The notes beneath the pieces are model-generated. The model was not told the DNA's origin, ran no database searches, and saw nothing but the letters and a program-made list of their open reading frames with translations. Made by a program: the position numbers and the translations under genes. This document shows, in pieces, positions 1 through 11,101 of a stretch of DNA of 64,000 nt (within the stretch, counting starts at the first letter, position 1; each line of letters begins with the position of its first letter). Source of the stretch: Sacculina carcini (lineage: Eukaryota > Arthropoda > Thecostraca > Sacculinidae); assembly GCA_916048095.2 (NCBI GenBank), contig OU696570.1, forward strand, positions 6,191,518-6,255,517, in the 5' to 3' direction.

Positions 1-681
1 TCGTATTCGAGCTCTGAATTATTCCGTACGACGGGCGAGTCTCAATATGAGGCGGGTTGAGGGATCATATTTTGTCAAAATAAACATAAAAAATGAAATT
101 TAGAATTTTCATTTGATTAGGATATATATGGATTTAATATAATATTTTTTAATTTGATTTTTTTTAATTAATTTAATTTCATGAATTGCTCCGCACAACT
201 GGCGGGTTTTAATGCTATATATATAAATATATATGTCTTTCAGTGTGTATGTATGCTTGAATATGAGGTGATATAATTGCGCGGGCTCAATGGTATAGAT
301 CAGGGGCTTCAAAGGTAAACGAAGCGATGGATCATGTGTATGAAATAAAAATGTCCCGCGGGCAGCAACTATAGACAATATGACGTTCAATTTCACCGTG
401 TAGAATGAATTAATATACAAAACTAACGGATTTGACTTCAAGATCTACAATGGATCGTGTTTGACTTATAAATTATTTCGCACGACGGGCGGGTTTAATT
501 ATGAGGCAGATTGATGGAAAATATTCTGTCAAAAAAAGAAAAAAAGATTAAACTTAGACTTTTCAATTGATTACAATATTATGACTGTGCCCTTTTTCTT
601 ATTTAATTTTCAATTTTTTATGGATTAAACATGAATTTCATTTTGAGAGTTGTTCCGCACAACGGGCGGGTTTTAATGCTA

Positions 682-682
<1 letters not shown>
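1..682. repeat. Dispersed repeat R1, copy A
   Basis: AT-rich DNA with GC-rich punctuation of the form CCGCACRACGGGCGGGTT near 22, 190, 479 and 656. Positions 232-530 match 5350-5650 closely, including the stretch around GCGGGCTCARTGGTATAG, and the copy ends in the same TTTTAATGCTAGTATATA boundary as 5795-5822. It is thus a diverged duplicate of the block at 5120-5822. No coding evidence; the open frames are low-complexity. Part of it resembles the 5' half of a tRNA, but no convincing B box was found. Confidence 0.6.

Positions 683-760
<78 letters not shown>
683..760. repeat. (TA)n microsatellite
   Basis: About 39 uninterrupted TA units directly after the R1 terminal motif. The other R1 copy has a shorter TA run at the same place (5806-5821), so the run belongs to the end of the repeat. 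Confidence 0.95.
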
Positions 761-765
<5 letters not shown>

Positions 766-861
766 GAACCTCTGTGTGTGTGCGAACCTCCACCCTCCTT
801 GGTCCATTTTCTGCAAGCTGCTACTCAGTAACCACTTGGTGTACTCGCTAACAATTTACAC

Positions 862-3218
862 CAGCGTTTCTCAACCGGGGGCCACGAGCTGACATCGAAA
901 AATGTAATTCAGAATGCAAAAGCCTGGAGTGCACAAAGTCCCTATCCACGGTCATAAGGGAAGAGTTTTAGGAAGGAGGGAATATCTCAATGTCTGTTGT
1001 GCGCATGCGCTATCACTATCATGGTACGGCCACGTTCCTTGGCGCCAGTATCCCACTGGACTGGACAGAGGGAGAAAAGGTGCGTGTTCTCATGACGTAT
1101 TGGTTTTCCGTATATTTCGCTAGGTTTTGAGATAAAATATTTTCACACTAATACATGTTCACTTCACATTTATATTATCATATGCTTCAGTGCACCACAG
1201 CAAGAAAAATAGTAACAAGTCAATTTTGTCTACGATTGATATTTTTGTTTTGTTTTGAAAGAGCATTTTCAAACCAAATTTTTAACTGTGTTATTGTTGT
1301 TTTTCAGATATCGAAGGTTCGAAAATGGAACGATAGCTACGTCAAGTTTGGATTTACGAAGGTCATTCGAGACGGTGTGGACTGCGCACAATGTCTGCAT
1401 TGCTCAGTGGTGATGTCAAATGCATCACTACGTCCTTCCAAACTTTCAAACCATCGCGAGAAGGTTCATCCCCAAAGGAAAGATGATAATATTGATGCCC
1501 TGTCTACGAAACGAGCACGGTACGACCCTGAAGCGACACTTCCAAAATTTGGATTCCGGCCAGAAGAAAAACCTGCTCTGTAATCCAGCTACGAAGTGGC
1601 ATACCGAATTGTGAAGTGCAAGAAGCCGCATAATATTGCTGAGGAGCTTATCAAGCCATGTACAGAGCAAAATGGTGGAACTGATGATCGGACCAGAGGA
1701 AAAAATAAAATCCAGCAAGTTTCGCTCTCCAATGACCCGATCCGCCGACGGATTGATGACATGACCGCTGATGTGTGCCGTCAAATTTGCTGTGAAATCA
1801 AGCAAAGTACGCTCCAGGCTAGCCTTCAACTTGATGAGTCTACCGACACCGCATTGGAGAGCCAGTTGATCGCCTTTGCTCGCTACGAGAAAGAAAGAAA
1901 GGTGAAGGAAGAGTTCTTATTCTGCAATACTCTGCCAACCACAACGACAGCAAAGAATGTCAAAGCCATCGTGGACTCTTTTTTAAGCGAATGGACTCAG
2001 CTGGCAGAATTTCAAGCACATTTGTACTGATGGTGCCCCAGCGATGATTGGCGTCAAAGGAGGGTTCGTCACGCTTGTGAAGAATGAATGGCCCCACGTA
2101 ACATCTTCCCACTGTTCACTACACCGATATGCTCTTGCGTCAAAAACTCTACCGCTGCGTTTGTTGGAAGTAATGGATGTTGCGGTCAAAGTGATAAACT
2201 TCATTCGTGCGAAGGCGAAAAATCATCGGTTCTTCCAACTTCTGACCAACGACATGGGAGCGCAACATGTGGGACTTCAGTATTACACTAAAGTTCGTTG
2301 GCTATCGAGGGGGAAATGCCTCTCTCGGTTGTATGAACTCCGTTCAGAGACATAAACTTTCATGCGAGAGAACGAAAATAACCTCCATGTCCACTTTGAC
2401 AATGAAGAGTTTGTCGTGGTGCTAGCCTACATGGCCGATATATTCGCCCGACTCAACGAAATGAACCAGTCTTTACAAGGCCTTGGTGTGACAGTCAGTG
2501 AAGTTCAAGACAAGCTTGCCGGACTGTCTGCTCGAATGGGAGTCTGGCAGGCACGAATCAGGGCTGGATACACAACCTCGTTTCCTCTCTTGGACGAGCA
2601 TCTGCAGACGCAGAGGATTGAACTTCCCGTCGGCATCAAATAATGCATAATTGGGCATCTCGACATTCTCTCCGCTGAGTTCAAATCTTATTTCGACGAT
2701 GTTCCATTGGATGTTCCAAGGCACAGAGACCCATTCAACACCGAAGTTGAACCTACTGAAGACGAAGCAGAGGAGCTTGCAGAGTTCAAGGTCTCAAAAG
2801 CAAGGAAACTCGCCTTCAGTAACAGAGAAGACCTCTCCAGCTTCTGGTTGTCTGTTCAGGATGCATATCCTGAACATACGAAATGCACGCTCAATTCGCC
2901 ACAATTTACCTTTGTGAATCTGGATTTTCTGACATGGCGACCATTAAAACGAAGTCCAGAAACCGTCTTGATGTTGGTAACGATATTCGCCTTGCTGTGT
3001 CCAAGACGGAGCCGGACGTAAGAGGTCTCGTCACATGAGCCCAACAGCAAGTGCCCCATTGATTATATTGTTCAGCAAAGATTCTTACATTGATGTATAA
3101 TTTGAGTGACTGAATATACAATTCAAAACAAAATCTGCGTTTTTTAAAGGGCAGGGGGCCACAAGTGTTAGCCACTCGCTGAGGGGGGCCACGAGCTATC
3201 AAAGGTTGAGAAGCGCTG
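862..3218 (+). mobile_element. hAT transposon, Charlie/Buster type, decayed
   Basis: The left end reads CAGCGTTTCTCAACC (862-876) and the right end is its inverted match with one change (3204-3218). This resembles the known Charlie-type terminus CAGYGGTTCTCAACC. The flanking 8-mers ATTTACAC (854-861) and CTCTACAC (3219-3226) agree at 6 of 8 positions and have TA at the centre, as expected for an old 8-bp Buster-type target duplication. Inside is a broken BED-finger transposase. The string GGGGGCCACGAGCT occurs near both ends in the same orientation (877-890 and 3184-3197), a subterminal direct repeat. Confidence 0.85.
1308..3038 (+). pseudogene. hAT transposase (ZBED5/SCAND3-like), broken
   Basis: The transposase would cut and rejoin DNA at the element ends. 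A BED zinc finger lies at about 1380-1480 (CLHC and HREKVH ligands). It is followed by a hAT core with LDESTDTA near 1828 and CTDGAPAMIG at 2023-2052. The end reads like the C-terminus of the ZBED5/SCAND3 family (TIKTKSRNRLDVGND, about 2941-2985). In-frame stops fall at 1581-1583, 2353-2355 and 2641-2643, and frameshifts near 2010-2023 and 2890-2910. A pyrimidine tract plus AG at 1306-1307 is a good splice acceptor just before the coding homology, so an intron upstream is likely. No intact product is possible. Confidence 0.85.
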
Positions 3219-3289
3219 CTCTACACCATTACGTTGGAAATATTCTTGTCTACACGATGGGCTAAATTTAAAACTTTAAAAATGAAACC

Positions 3290-4090
3290 AAAAAAAGTTA
3301 TAGCGGTGAAAAGACAAAATGAACCCTGAAAATTGCGAAAATGTTGGTCAATATTCTAGAATCTACTACTCATCAACCAGCAATGATACAACTATACGAA
3401 TTATACCACTGTGTAGATAATTTTCTGTTTTAAAAGATAGGCTATAATTCATACCCAAAAATGAAACATATAACATGTAAATGAAAAAAAATCAATCTAC
3501 ATTCAGAATTATATTTAAACTCCACGCGTCCGATTTTCTATACTTTTTTGTCTATTTCTCAAAAACTATTTATCACACATCTAAATAAATAATACCATCA
3601 TGCTGGGAATTTTGTCTTCTACATTACAGTATAATTTTTAATTTTCCAAAGCGTATTAAAAAAAATTATGGCGGTGTGAAGCCAAAGTGATAAAGTCAAA
3701 AAGGCAAAATTAGCACTGAAAAACGCGAATATTTTGGTCAATATTCCGCTATCTATTTCTCATAAACCAACAAAGTTACAGCTATAAAAATTATACCATT
3801 GTGTAGAAAATTTTTGTGTTCTACAAACTAGGCTATAATTTATATCCACAAATGATACAACAAACGTGTAAAATTAGCAGAATTCTCAAATACATCCAAA
3901 ATTACACCGGCCGACTAAAATTAATTCATTTTTCTACCTATTTCTCAGAAACTATTTGTCACACATTAAAATAAATCATACCATCGTGCTGGAAATTTTG
4001 TTCTCTACAACGCGCTATAATATTTAATTTTCCAAAGTGTATCTGAAGGAAGTTAAGGCGGTGTAAAGTCAAAAGGACATATTGCCAATT
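3290..4090. repeat. Satellite-like array of ~190-bp monomers
   Basis: Four related units are anchored by ATACCAYYRTG at about 3403, 3593, 3793 and 3978 (spacings about 190, 200, 185). Units 1 and 3, and 2 and 4, are closest to each other, giving a ~385-bp higher-order unit repeated twice, with the next unit's start visible at about 4045. Shared words include CTCAWAAAC, TATACCA, GAAAATTTT and GGCTATAATT. No ORFs. Immediately right of the hAT end (3219-3289 is plain AT-rich DNA). Confidence 0.65.
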
Positions 4091-5119
4091 TGACAGCTAT
4101 TATGCGCACTTGCGATTACACAGGAATATACACCGATTAAATTTCACTGAAGCCCAATCATAATTAAGAATGCATCATATTAGCTCCAAGCATGGATGGT
4201 GTGGTTTTATTGCGTACAGTTTAATTAATGCTACAGTAAACTGAATAGAAAGGCTTTATTGTCCTCAATATTTACACATGAATTGTTCCTGACGACGCGC
4301 GGGTAAAATGCTACTGGGAACAAAGTAAACTACTGAATTTTACTGTGTAATTCGATTGGTTTAATTTCAAGTTGCATACGCTCAAGTTACATAAGGATAT
4401 GGGTTGAAATATCATTCAATGCCAACTATATGCATATGCTGTTTTAGCGGAAGCATTAATGTGGAATTATAGAGATGACAGAAAGTGTCATTGTTTTAAT
4501 AGTGTTACACTTCTGAATTACTACACACGAAGGATGTGTGTGAATTTGAGCAGTGTTAAGGGAAAAAAGTTCGTCAATAATTAAAACAAGAATTTACAAA
4601 TTTATTTTTTTATATTGGATAAGCTTTTTGCTTTTTTATTCATTATATTTTATTAATAGTTCCGCACGACGGGCGGGTTTAAATACGAGGCTGTTCGAGG
4701 GAAAATAGTTTGCCACATCTAAAATAAAATCATTCATACTTAGACTTTTCTATTGGTTAAGACTTTGTATGGGTTTAATTTTTGTTTTTAAATTTCTATT
4801 CGTTTTTTATTGATTCAATATTTATTTAAAATTATTTATCGTTCTGCACAACGGGCGGGTTATAATGCTAGATGGTGATGTTAAATTATGAATATATTTT
4901 GAAAACATTATGATAAAAAAGTTTAGCCATTTTTCATTGTTTTGTGTCTGAGTTCTGAATTATTCAGCACGACGGGCAGGTTTAAATATGAGGCGGTTTA
5001 GGCAAACTATTTTGTCAAAATAGTATAAAAACATAGAAATTTAGACTTTTTATGGGTTTACTCTTTTCTATATTTATTCAAATTTATTTTCTCTCATGAA
5101 GTTAATACAAATTTAATAG
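4091..5119. other. AT-rich non-coding DNA with scattered R1 motifs
   Basis: No gene seen. The R1 punctuation motif recurs near 4280, 4660, 4841 and 4960, in two versions: one followed by TTTAAATATGAGGCGG and one followed by TTATAATGCTAGA. The 4091-4620 part otherwise shows nothing recognisable. Confidence 0.6.
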
Positions 5120-5822
5120 TATGAATTGTTCCGCACGACGGGCAGGTTCAAATATGAGGCGGATTGAGGGATATTTTGTCAACATTAAAAAAAAATATTC
5201 AGATTTAGAGTTTTACATTGGTGAACGTATATACAGCTTAACTTTTTTGCTTTTTAATTTGTATTCATTCTCTTTTATGGATTGAATTTACATTTTATTT
5301 TATTAATTTTTACGCACGACGGGCGGGCTCAAATGTATTTATATAAAAGGAATTATCTGTCTGTGTATGTATGCTTAAATACGCAGTGACATAACTGCGC
5401 GGGCTCAGTGGTATAGATCAGGGGCTTCAAACGTAAACAAAGCGATGGATCATGTGTATGAAATAAAAAATGTCCCGCGGGCAGCAACTATAGACAATAG
5501 GACGTTCAATTTCACCGTGTAGAATGAATTCATATACAAAACTACCGGATTTGACTTCAAGATCCAGAACGGATCGTGTTCGAGTTCTGAATTATTCAGC
5601 ACGACGGGCGGGTTTAAAAATGAGACGGGTTGATGGAAAATATTGTGTCAAAATTGAAATACAAATAATTTAATTTAGACTCAAATTGATAAAAAAAAGT
5701 ATGAGTTTACCTTTTTTCCTTTTCAATTTGCCATATTTTTTATAAATTAAATACGAATTTCATTTTATGAATTGCTCCGCACAACGGGCGGGTTTTAATG
5801 CTAGTATATATATATATATATA
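5120..5822. repeat. Dispersed repeat R1, copy B
   Basis: Second copy of the 1-682 block. The best match is 5350-5650 against 232-530, and 5760-5822 against 630-690. It ends in a short TA run that abuts a truncated LINE. Three punctuation motifs lie at about 5128, 5312 and 5596, and one more at 5772. Confidence 0.6.
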
Positions 5823-5852
5823 TAGCCTGTTGGAGGCTCAATACATTGAATT

Positions 5853-6850
5853 GAATTGAATCCGTTAGGAAGTCACCTATCCATCTTTCTAGTTGCTTGC
5901 TGACTCCTCCAGTTTTTGTCAATTTGTATAACAATTTTTTGTAAGAAACCTTGTCAAAGGCCATTCCAAAATCGATGTAGATTGAATCAGTCCAGTGTTC
6001 TCTTTCTTGAATGTTCTTTGTGACGCGACTGTAGAAACCGACAAGGTTTGATGTTGTAGATCTTCCACTTTTGAATCCAAATTGTTTCTCTGAAATCAAT
6101 TTCTCTGTCTCCAAATAATTAATCCACTGTTTTCATATATTTTTCTCCATAATTTTACAAACAATGCTGGTCAATGATATTGGTCTGTAGTTTTTTGGGT
6201 CCTCGCTGTTGCCTTTTTTGAACAGAGGCGTTATGTTGGCTCTTTTCCATATCTTTGGTAATTTACCTCTTATCAGTGACTTTGCATGATTATTCCCAAA
6301 GGTTTGCATAATGTTTCTGCACACTCTTTGAGCAAATAACTCACTATGTTGTCTAGACCACTGGACTTGTATCTGTCGAGAATCTTCATTTCGCTCTTTA
6401 CCTGATGTTCGGTAATTATTATTTCGTCCATCTTTGTGTCTGATTTGTCAGTCAGATCAGTCTCATTTGTTGGTGTCCAGCTCAACTCTTCTGTGAACAT
6501 AGATTGAAAGTTCTCATTGAAAATCTCACATATATCCTCTTCATCTGTGTATTTCCGCCCATTTACATCTATACTCTGTATTTTGCTTTTGATTTTTGTA
6601 TTATTGATGATATACCCGTAGAATATTTTGAGTTATCTTTGTATTTTTCGACAATATCCTTTTCAAATCGTCTGAGTTTCTCTCCTGATGGCGGTATATC
6701 TGTTTCTGCTCTTCTTGTATTTCTCATACCTTTCGGTGCTTCCATTTTCTCTGTATTTCCTTCATAATCTGTCTCTTTATTTCTTTGCCTCCATACATCT
6801 TTTATCGAACCATTGTTTCTCTTTCTTGACACATCTTTTGTTGGGCACAT
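5853..6850 (-). pseudogene. LINE reverse transcriptase, N-terminal half
   Basis: Would copy the LINE RNA into DNA at the target. Visible RT blocks in order: SSGLDNI (about 6360), a segment with FKKGNSEDPKNYRPISLTS (about 6180-6240), EKQFGFKSGRSTTSN (about 6040-6095) and the YIDFGMAFDKV block around 5965-5995, which holds the first catalytic Asp. The YADD block is absent because of the truncation. Pieces lie in several frames (6850-6569, 6500-6273, 6324-6133, 6114-5853), so it is a pseudogene. Confidence 0.75.
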
Positions 6851-6989
6851 ACTTATTCACTCCATCATTGTACACCTAACAAAAACTGTTATACTGTGCG
6901 TCTATATCTTTTCCTTGCATCAATTATTCCCAGTTTATTTCTCGGAAGAAATCGTTCATCCTTTCGTTACTCCCTCGTTTATAGTCCAA

Positions 6990-7190
6990 AGGTTAAATAA
7001 AGGTTAAATGCCTAAGTGGCAGCTGCTACACGGGAAGAAGCCGAAGCTTATGAACACACGCAGGCGTGCCCCGTGCAGCTCGCTGCCACCGCAGAACCGA
7101 CCCTCTCCACGCTATGACGCCACAAGGACGTAAGACGTATTAGAGAGGACCACCTCCCCAGAATGCATAGCACAACTCATGACTGATATC
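6990..7190. other. GC-rich insert within the LINE
   Basis: About 200 bp of GC-rich, non-coding sequence interrupts the AT-rich LINE between endonuclease and RT. Its left side has a doubled AAAGGTTAAAT. No terminal repeats or tRNA boxes were recognised, so its nature (SINE, unrelated insert) is open. Confidence 0.35.
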
Positions 7191-8032
7191 TGGTACCATA
7201 ATCTTCTGCTGGGTGGACAGGGGCTGTGGGATTGTAGAATTCGCCCAATGAAATGCTGCTCCGCCTGGTTTCCAAGTGACGTTTCAGTTTTGTTTCGTGA
7301 ACAATAACATCTTTAGTTAGTATATATTCAAAAGTGATCACAATGTAGTCGGTCTTTCCAAATGGTGGTTCATATTTGATGTTTTGTACTTGTTCTTCTC
7401 GTTTAGTGAACACTACATCCAGCATTGATGGCTGACCACTTCCTCTTTGTCGAGTGTCCTCCTCTATGTGCTGCGTCAAAAATGGTTTTGGACCATTTTT
7501 AGGAGCTCCTACTTCAGTAAACTGATCGTTTCTTCTATATATGTCTCGTTGCATTTCATATTACAGTTGAGATCGCCCGTTATAATAATATTTTTACTCT
7601 AGTGTTCACATTTCTCTAAAATTGATTTCATTCCATTCAGCGTTGATTTTGTCAAGTTATCGTACTCATCTTGTGACCAAGTTTTAGTCTTAGGTGGTAG
7701 ATACACTACTACCACTGTCAATTGGTCTTGCCCCATTATGTCTATTGCCAGCAATTCGTTGTTTTCCTCTATTAATTTGCACTTTTGTATTTTTGCACTT
7801 TTCACTTCACAAGTTGTTCCGATGTCATCACCATCACTCCACTACCCTGTTTCATCTGTCTATCTTTCCGCCATATATTATAATTTCGACATTTGATGAT
7901 ATCATCTGACATATCTTGAGTTAATTTTGTCTCAGTGAGACAAACAACATCTGGTCTATTTTCTCTCAAATAATCTTTCAGCTCACCCTTTTTTGACAAG
8001 ATCCCATACAGGTTCGAATAAACTACTTTTAT
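7177..8032 (-). pseudogene. LINE apurinic-like endonuclease
   Basis: Would nick target DNA to prime reverse transcription. Visible: RPDVVCLTETKL (about 7935), VVVVYLPPKTKTWS (about 7700), MLDVVFT (about 7420) and PFGKTDYIVI (about 7345). The last corresponds to the usual S-D-H block, but His is replaced by Tyr, which should inactivate it. Frames change at about 7802 and 7560-7600. Confidence 0.7.
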
Positions 8033-8840
8033 ACTTATATTTCGATAGGATTTTCGTTCCCATATAATTGCCTTCTGGTAAGATAACACTTCTTCACCCG
8101 GAGTCCTATAACCCTGTAAAAAATGACGCTCTTCTTCCTCAGATCTTTCTTCGTTTTTCTTTCTAGCTTCTTGTAAGAGCTCTTTCACTTTTTCTCTGTC
8201 TTCTTTGATCATGTATCTGGTGACACGAACATCCTTGTAGTCTTCAGTCTCTTAGCTTCCTTATGTTTCTCATAACTGTTTCCATTTTTACCGCGTATGT
8301 GTACGTCACTTTTAGTGGCCTGTTTTTGCCCTTCTCGAAGAACCCCAGTCTTGTGAATTCCTCTATACATTCCCCACTTTCTTTTTATTCCATGATTTGT
8401 GTCATCTCTTTTATCTTCTTCATCTCTCCTTTGTCTTTTTGAATTTTCTTCCTGTTGTCTTCTTCATCCACCCCGAAGAAGACAACAGACTTGTCTATTT
8501 CAGCTGTCTCCTTGATGAGCTTTGGACTTTGTCTAATAATTTCTTTCACCTGCTTTTTATATCTCTGTTCTTGTTTTCTTTTTCAATCTCATTTGTTCTC
8601 TGCTCTACTCTCTTTATCTCCTCTTTTAATTCCCTAATTATTTTGTCTTTTTCTTCGTTTCCTTTCGTGAGTTCGAGGTTTTGACGCCTGACTTCTTCCA
8701 AGTTTTTTTCATGTCAATTAGCTCCTGCTCTATATCATCGATTTTAGACATCATTTTATCTAGTTTGTCTTCTTCTGACTTAGTTGTCTTTTTTTGCTTT
8801 ACCACTCATCTTTGACTCAGTCCCGGGATGGCAACTGGTG
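8033..8840 (-). pseudogene. LINE leader/ORF1-like coiled-coil remnant
   Basis: The minus strand reads lysine- and glutamate-rich text with heptad-like spacing, starting around SKIDDIEQELIDMKK (about 8745). The piece MIKEDREKVKELLQEARKK starts at 8212 and runs into the endonuclease. Several stops in between. It probably is the N-terminal or ORF1 part of the same LINE; the family cannot be told from this. Confidence 0.45.
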
Positions 8841-8971
8841 TCCAGCACTCGAACAGAACTCCATACTCGTCCAGTACTCGAAAGTTAGCGTCGTTCACAC
8901 TATACACACACACTTCATTCACTATTCGCTGACTTCACTGCACACTTCCTCACTTTACCGCAAATCAAACA

Positions 8972-9145
8972 CAACTGTGTGTGTGCGTGTGTGTGTGTGC
9001 ATGTGAACGTCTGCATCTGTATCAATATATTTGTGTGCCCGTCTCCCTCTCTCTGTGTATACGCACGTGTCTGTGTGCATGTGTGTGTGTGTGTGTGTGT
9101 GTGTGTATGAATGTGTGTATGTGTGTGTTTGTGTGTGCGGGTCTG
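8972..9145. repeat. (TG)n-rich microsatellite
   Basis: Imperfect TG/TGTGTGTA repeats with the purest run at about 9075-9107. Open frames of alternating Val-Cys or His-Thr here are repeat translations, not genes. Confidence 0.9.
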
Positions 9146-9644
9146 TACCAGTTCTGTTTTTCCTATATGCATTATATGCGCCAAGTGTTCAGAATATCCA
9201 GCAATACCTGTTTCAGGTGCAATCAAGCATTAACACAGAGAAAAAGGAAAAGAGAGCACCCGATAAATGAGCATACATATCAACAATAAGTATTCATACA
9301 CAACAAAGGAGACAGAATACACGAATAAATAAAAGCAAATATATGTTTATTACATCACAACACTGCACAAATTATTACAAACATTATGAAATTCGAAAAT
9401 GGATTACGCAATGACATTTGCTCTATCGCAATTTTTGTTAATCATTCCCAATACAAACGTGAGCAGAGCCGAGGCCAGCTAACCTGTATGGCACAATTAT
9501 GGCGACCCTGTGACGCGCCTCACAGTCCGGCGGATGATACAGACCGCCCGGCCGCAGCCGCAGTGCCGCCGCCGACCGGCACAGTTCACTCCAACTGGGC
9601 GCCGTGTCCGCCACCGCCACACGACCCACTGACACACACACATC
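9146..9644. other. No recognisable gene
   Basis: Non-coding as far as can be seen. 9260-9440 is AT-rich; 9480-9625 is markedly GC-rich (CCGCCGCCGACC and similar) and ends at ACACACACAC, right where a plus-strand LINE fragment starts. The GC-rich piece is unlike its neighbours and may come from elsewhere. Confidence 0.4.
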
Positions 9645-10640
9645 TCGATCTATGTAGATTTTGAGAAAGCATTTGATAGATGTACCATAGAAGTTAATAT
9701 TTAGGCTGAGAGAAAGTGGTGGAGTACATGGAAAATTGCTGGATTGGATGGATTTTTTGGAAAATAGGGAAATGAAGACATGTCTAAGAGGAAAAAAATC
9801 ATCATGGATTCCAGTGAAAGCGGAGTAGCACAGGGGACGGTGCTGGCGCCAATATATTTACTTGTCTATGTGAATTATGTGAAAGATGTGCAGCCGATCT
9901 GATCATATATGAATATGTTTGCGGACGATTTGAAGTTGCAACAAGTTGTGAAAAATGAGGATGACTGCAAAAACTACAAACATCTAGACAATTTGAATTG
10001 CTGCAGTCAAAAATGGCAGATAAAATTGAGCACGGAAAAATGTAATATTGTCAGATTTGGAAAGGGAAAGAGACGACCACGTTGGTCATACAAAATAGGA
10101 AATAAAGTGCTAAAAGAAGTTGAGATGGTGAAAATTTTGGGGTTTCAATCGATTCGACAATGTCACCTGAAAATCATATTGCTGAAATGATAAAAAGCTA
10201 CCTATCAAGTTGCTAATATTAGAATTGCATACGAAGACACTGGCATGATCAAGAGGTTGATTATTACATTGATAAAGCCGATCCTGGAGTACGCAGTTAG
10301 TGTGTGGAATCCTCACCTACAAAATATATGCATATGCTGGAGAAAGTACAAAGAGCGATAACAAAATCAATCCCAGAATACCCAGGTATTGGATACAAGG
10401 AGAGACTGGAAAAGCTGAATCTGCCTACATTGAAGGAAAGAAGAGAACGAGGATATTTGATAATGATTTTCAAGTGCTTGACCGGCATGGAAAACATTCA
10501 AAATCAGACATTGTTCAATTTGTCAGCGTCAAAGAGATGACACAAAAAACTTTTACAAAACAAAAATTATAGAGATGTGTAAAAATTCAGCTTTCCGAAT
10601 AGAAGTATAAGACAGCGGAATGAATTACCGGCAAACGTAG
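9645..10640 (+). pseudogene. LINE reverse transcriptase, C-terminal half (plus strand)
   Basis: Starts inside the block YVDFEKAFDR (about 9650), then a frame-shifted GVAQGTVLAP (about 9825) and MFADDLKLQQVV (about 9915), which is the YADD-type catalytic block with Phe for Tyr. The thumb region IKPILEYAVSVW is near 10274, followed by TLKERRERGYLIMIFK (about 10430). Frameshifts and stops throughout. It covers about the half of the RT missing from the minus-strand LINE at 5853-8840, but the overlapping blocks differ, so it is from a related element and not the same copy. Confidence 0.7.
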
Positions 10641-10739
10641 CAAACCAAATAACTGTGAAAGGTTTCGAAGAAAATTATGATAATAGGAAGGCGGGACTCA
10701 CGAGTTTTTACTCTTTCCTGCTTAATACAACTCGGTGAG

Positions 10740-10743
<4 letters not shown>

Positions 10744-10773
<30 letters not shown>
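10744..10773. repeat. (GA)n microsatellite
   Basis: About 14 GA units just after the end of the plus-strand LINE fragment (tail near 10720). Confidence 0.9.
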
Positions 10774-10776
<3 letters not shown>

Positions 10777-10927
10777 AATACGGGGATCAAAGTCTACAAG
10801 CTCCAAATAACACGGCAAACACATAAATCCAGCTGGGTGTGTTGACGCTTTGTATGAATTGCAAACACGTCAACACAAACACATCGTTACACGAACACAC
10901 GTGCATGCGTACTAAGCATGCACGTTG

Positions 10928-10929
<2 letters not shown>

Positions 10930-10993
<64 letters not shown>

Positions 10994-11007
10994 TTGTGTA
11001 TGTGTGT

Positions 11008-11078
<71 letters not shown>
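10930..11078. repeat. (TG)n then (AG)n microsatellite
   Basis: About 70 mostly perfect TG units followed by a short AG run. It lies about 20 bases downstream (minus sense) of the candidate exon splice donor, i.e. in the putative intron. All Cys-Val or His-Thr frames here are artefacts. Confidence 0.95.
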
Positions 11079-11101
11079 CCGATCACAAGCGGCGTATTCA
11101 C

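Larger units (their letters stand above)
5853..8840 (-). mobile_element. Non-LTR retrotransposon (LINE), decayed and 3'-truncated
   Basis: Read on the minus strand this holds a charged coiled-coil region (about 8840-8033), an apurinic-type endonuclease (8032-7177) and the first half of an RT (6850-5853). The RT stops abruptly just after the FLTDSIQFN segment, at a GAATTGAATTGAA stretch next to R1, so the 3' half is missing. A GC-rich segment at about 6990-7190 breaks the endonuclease-RT link. Many stops; not functional. Confidence 0.75.

Noticed and set aside
631..831. Open frame rich in Tyr-Ile
   Set aside because: Translation of the TA microsatellite; no motif or coding bias.
8397..8684. 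Plus-strand hydrophobic open frame (membrane-protein look)
   Set aside because: Antisense of the Lys/Glu-rich LINE leader; T-rich text always looks hydrophobic.
10930..11068. CRISPR-like regular repeats
   Set aside because: A plain dinucleotide microsatellite, and the window is eukaryotic; no CRISPR array anywhere.
10887..11101. Extension of the candidate host exon into His-Thr repeats
   Set aside because: It is translation of the (TG)n run beyond a good splice donor at 11101/11100.
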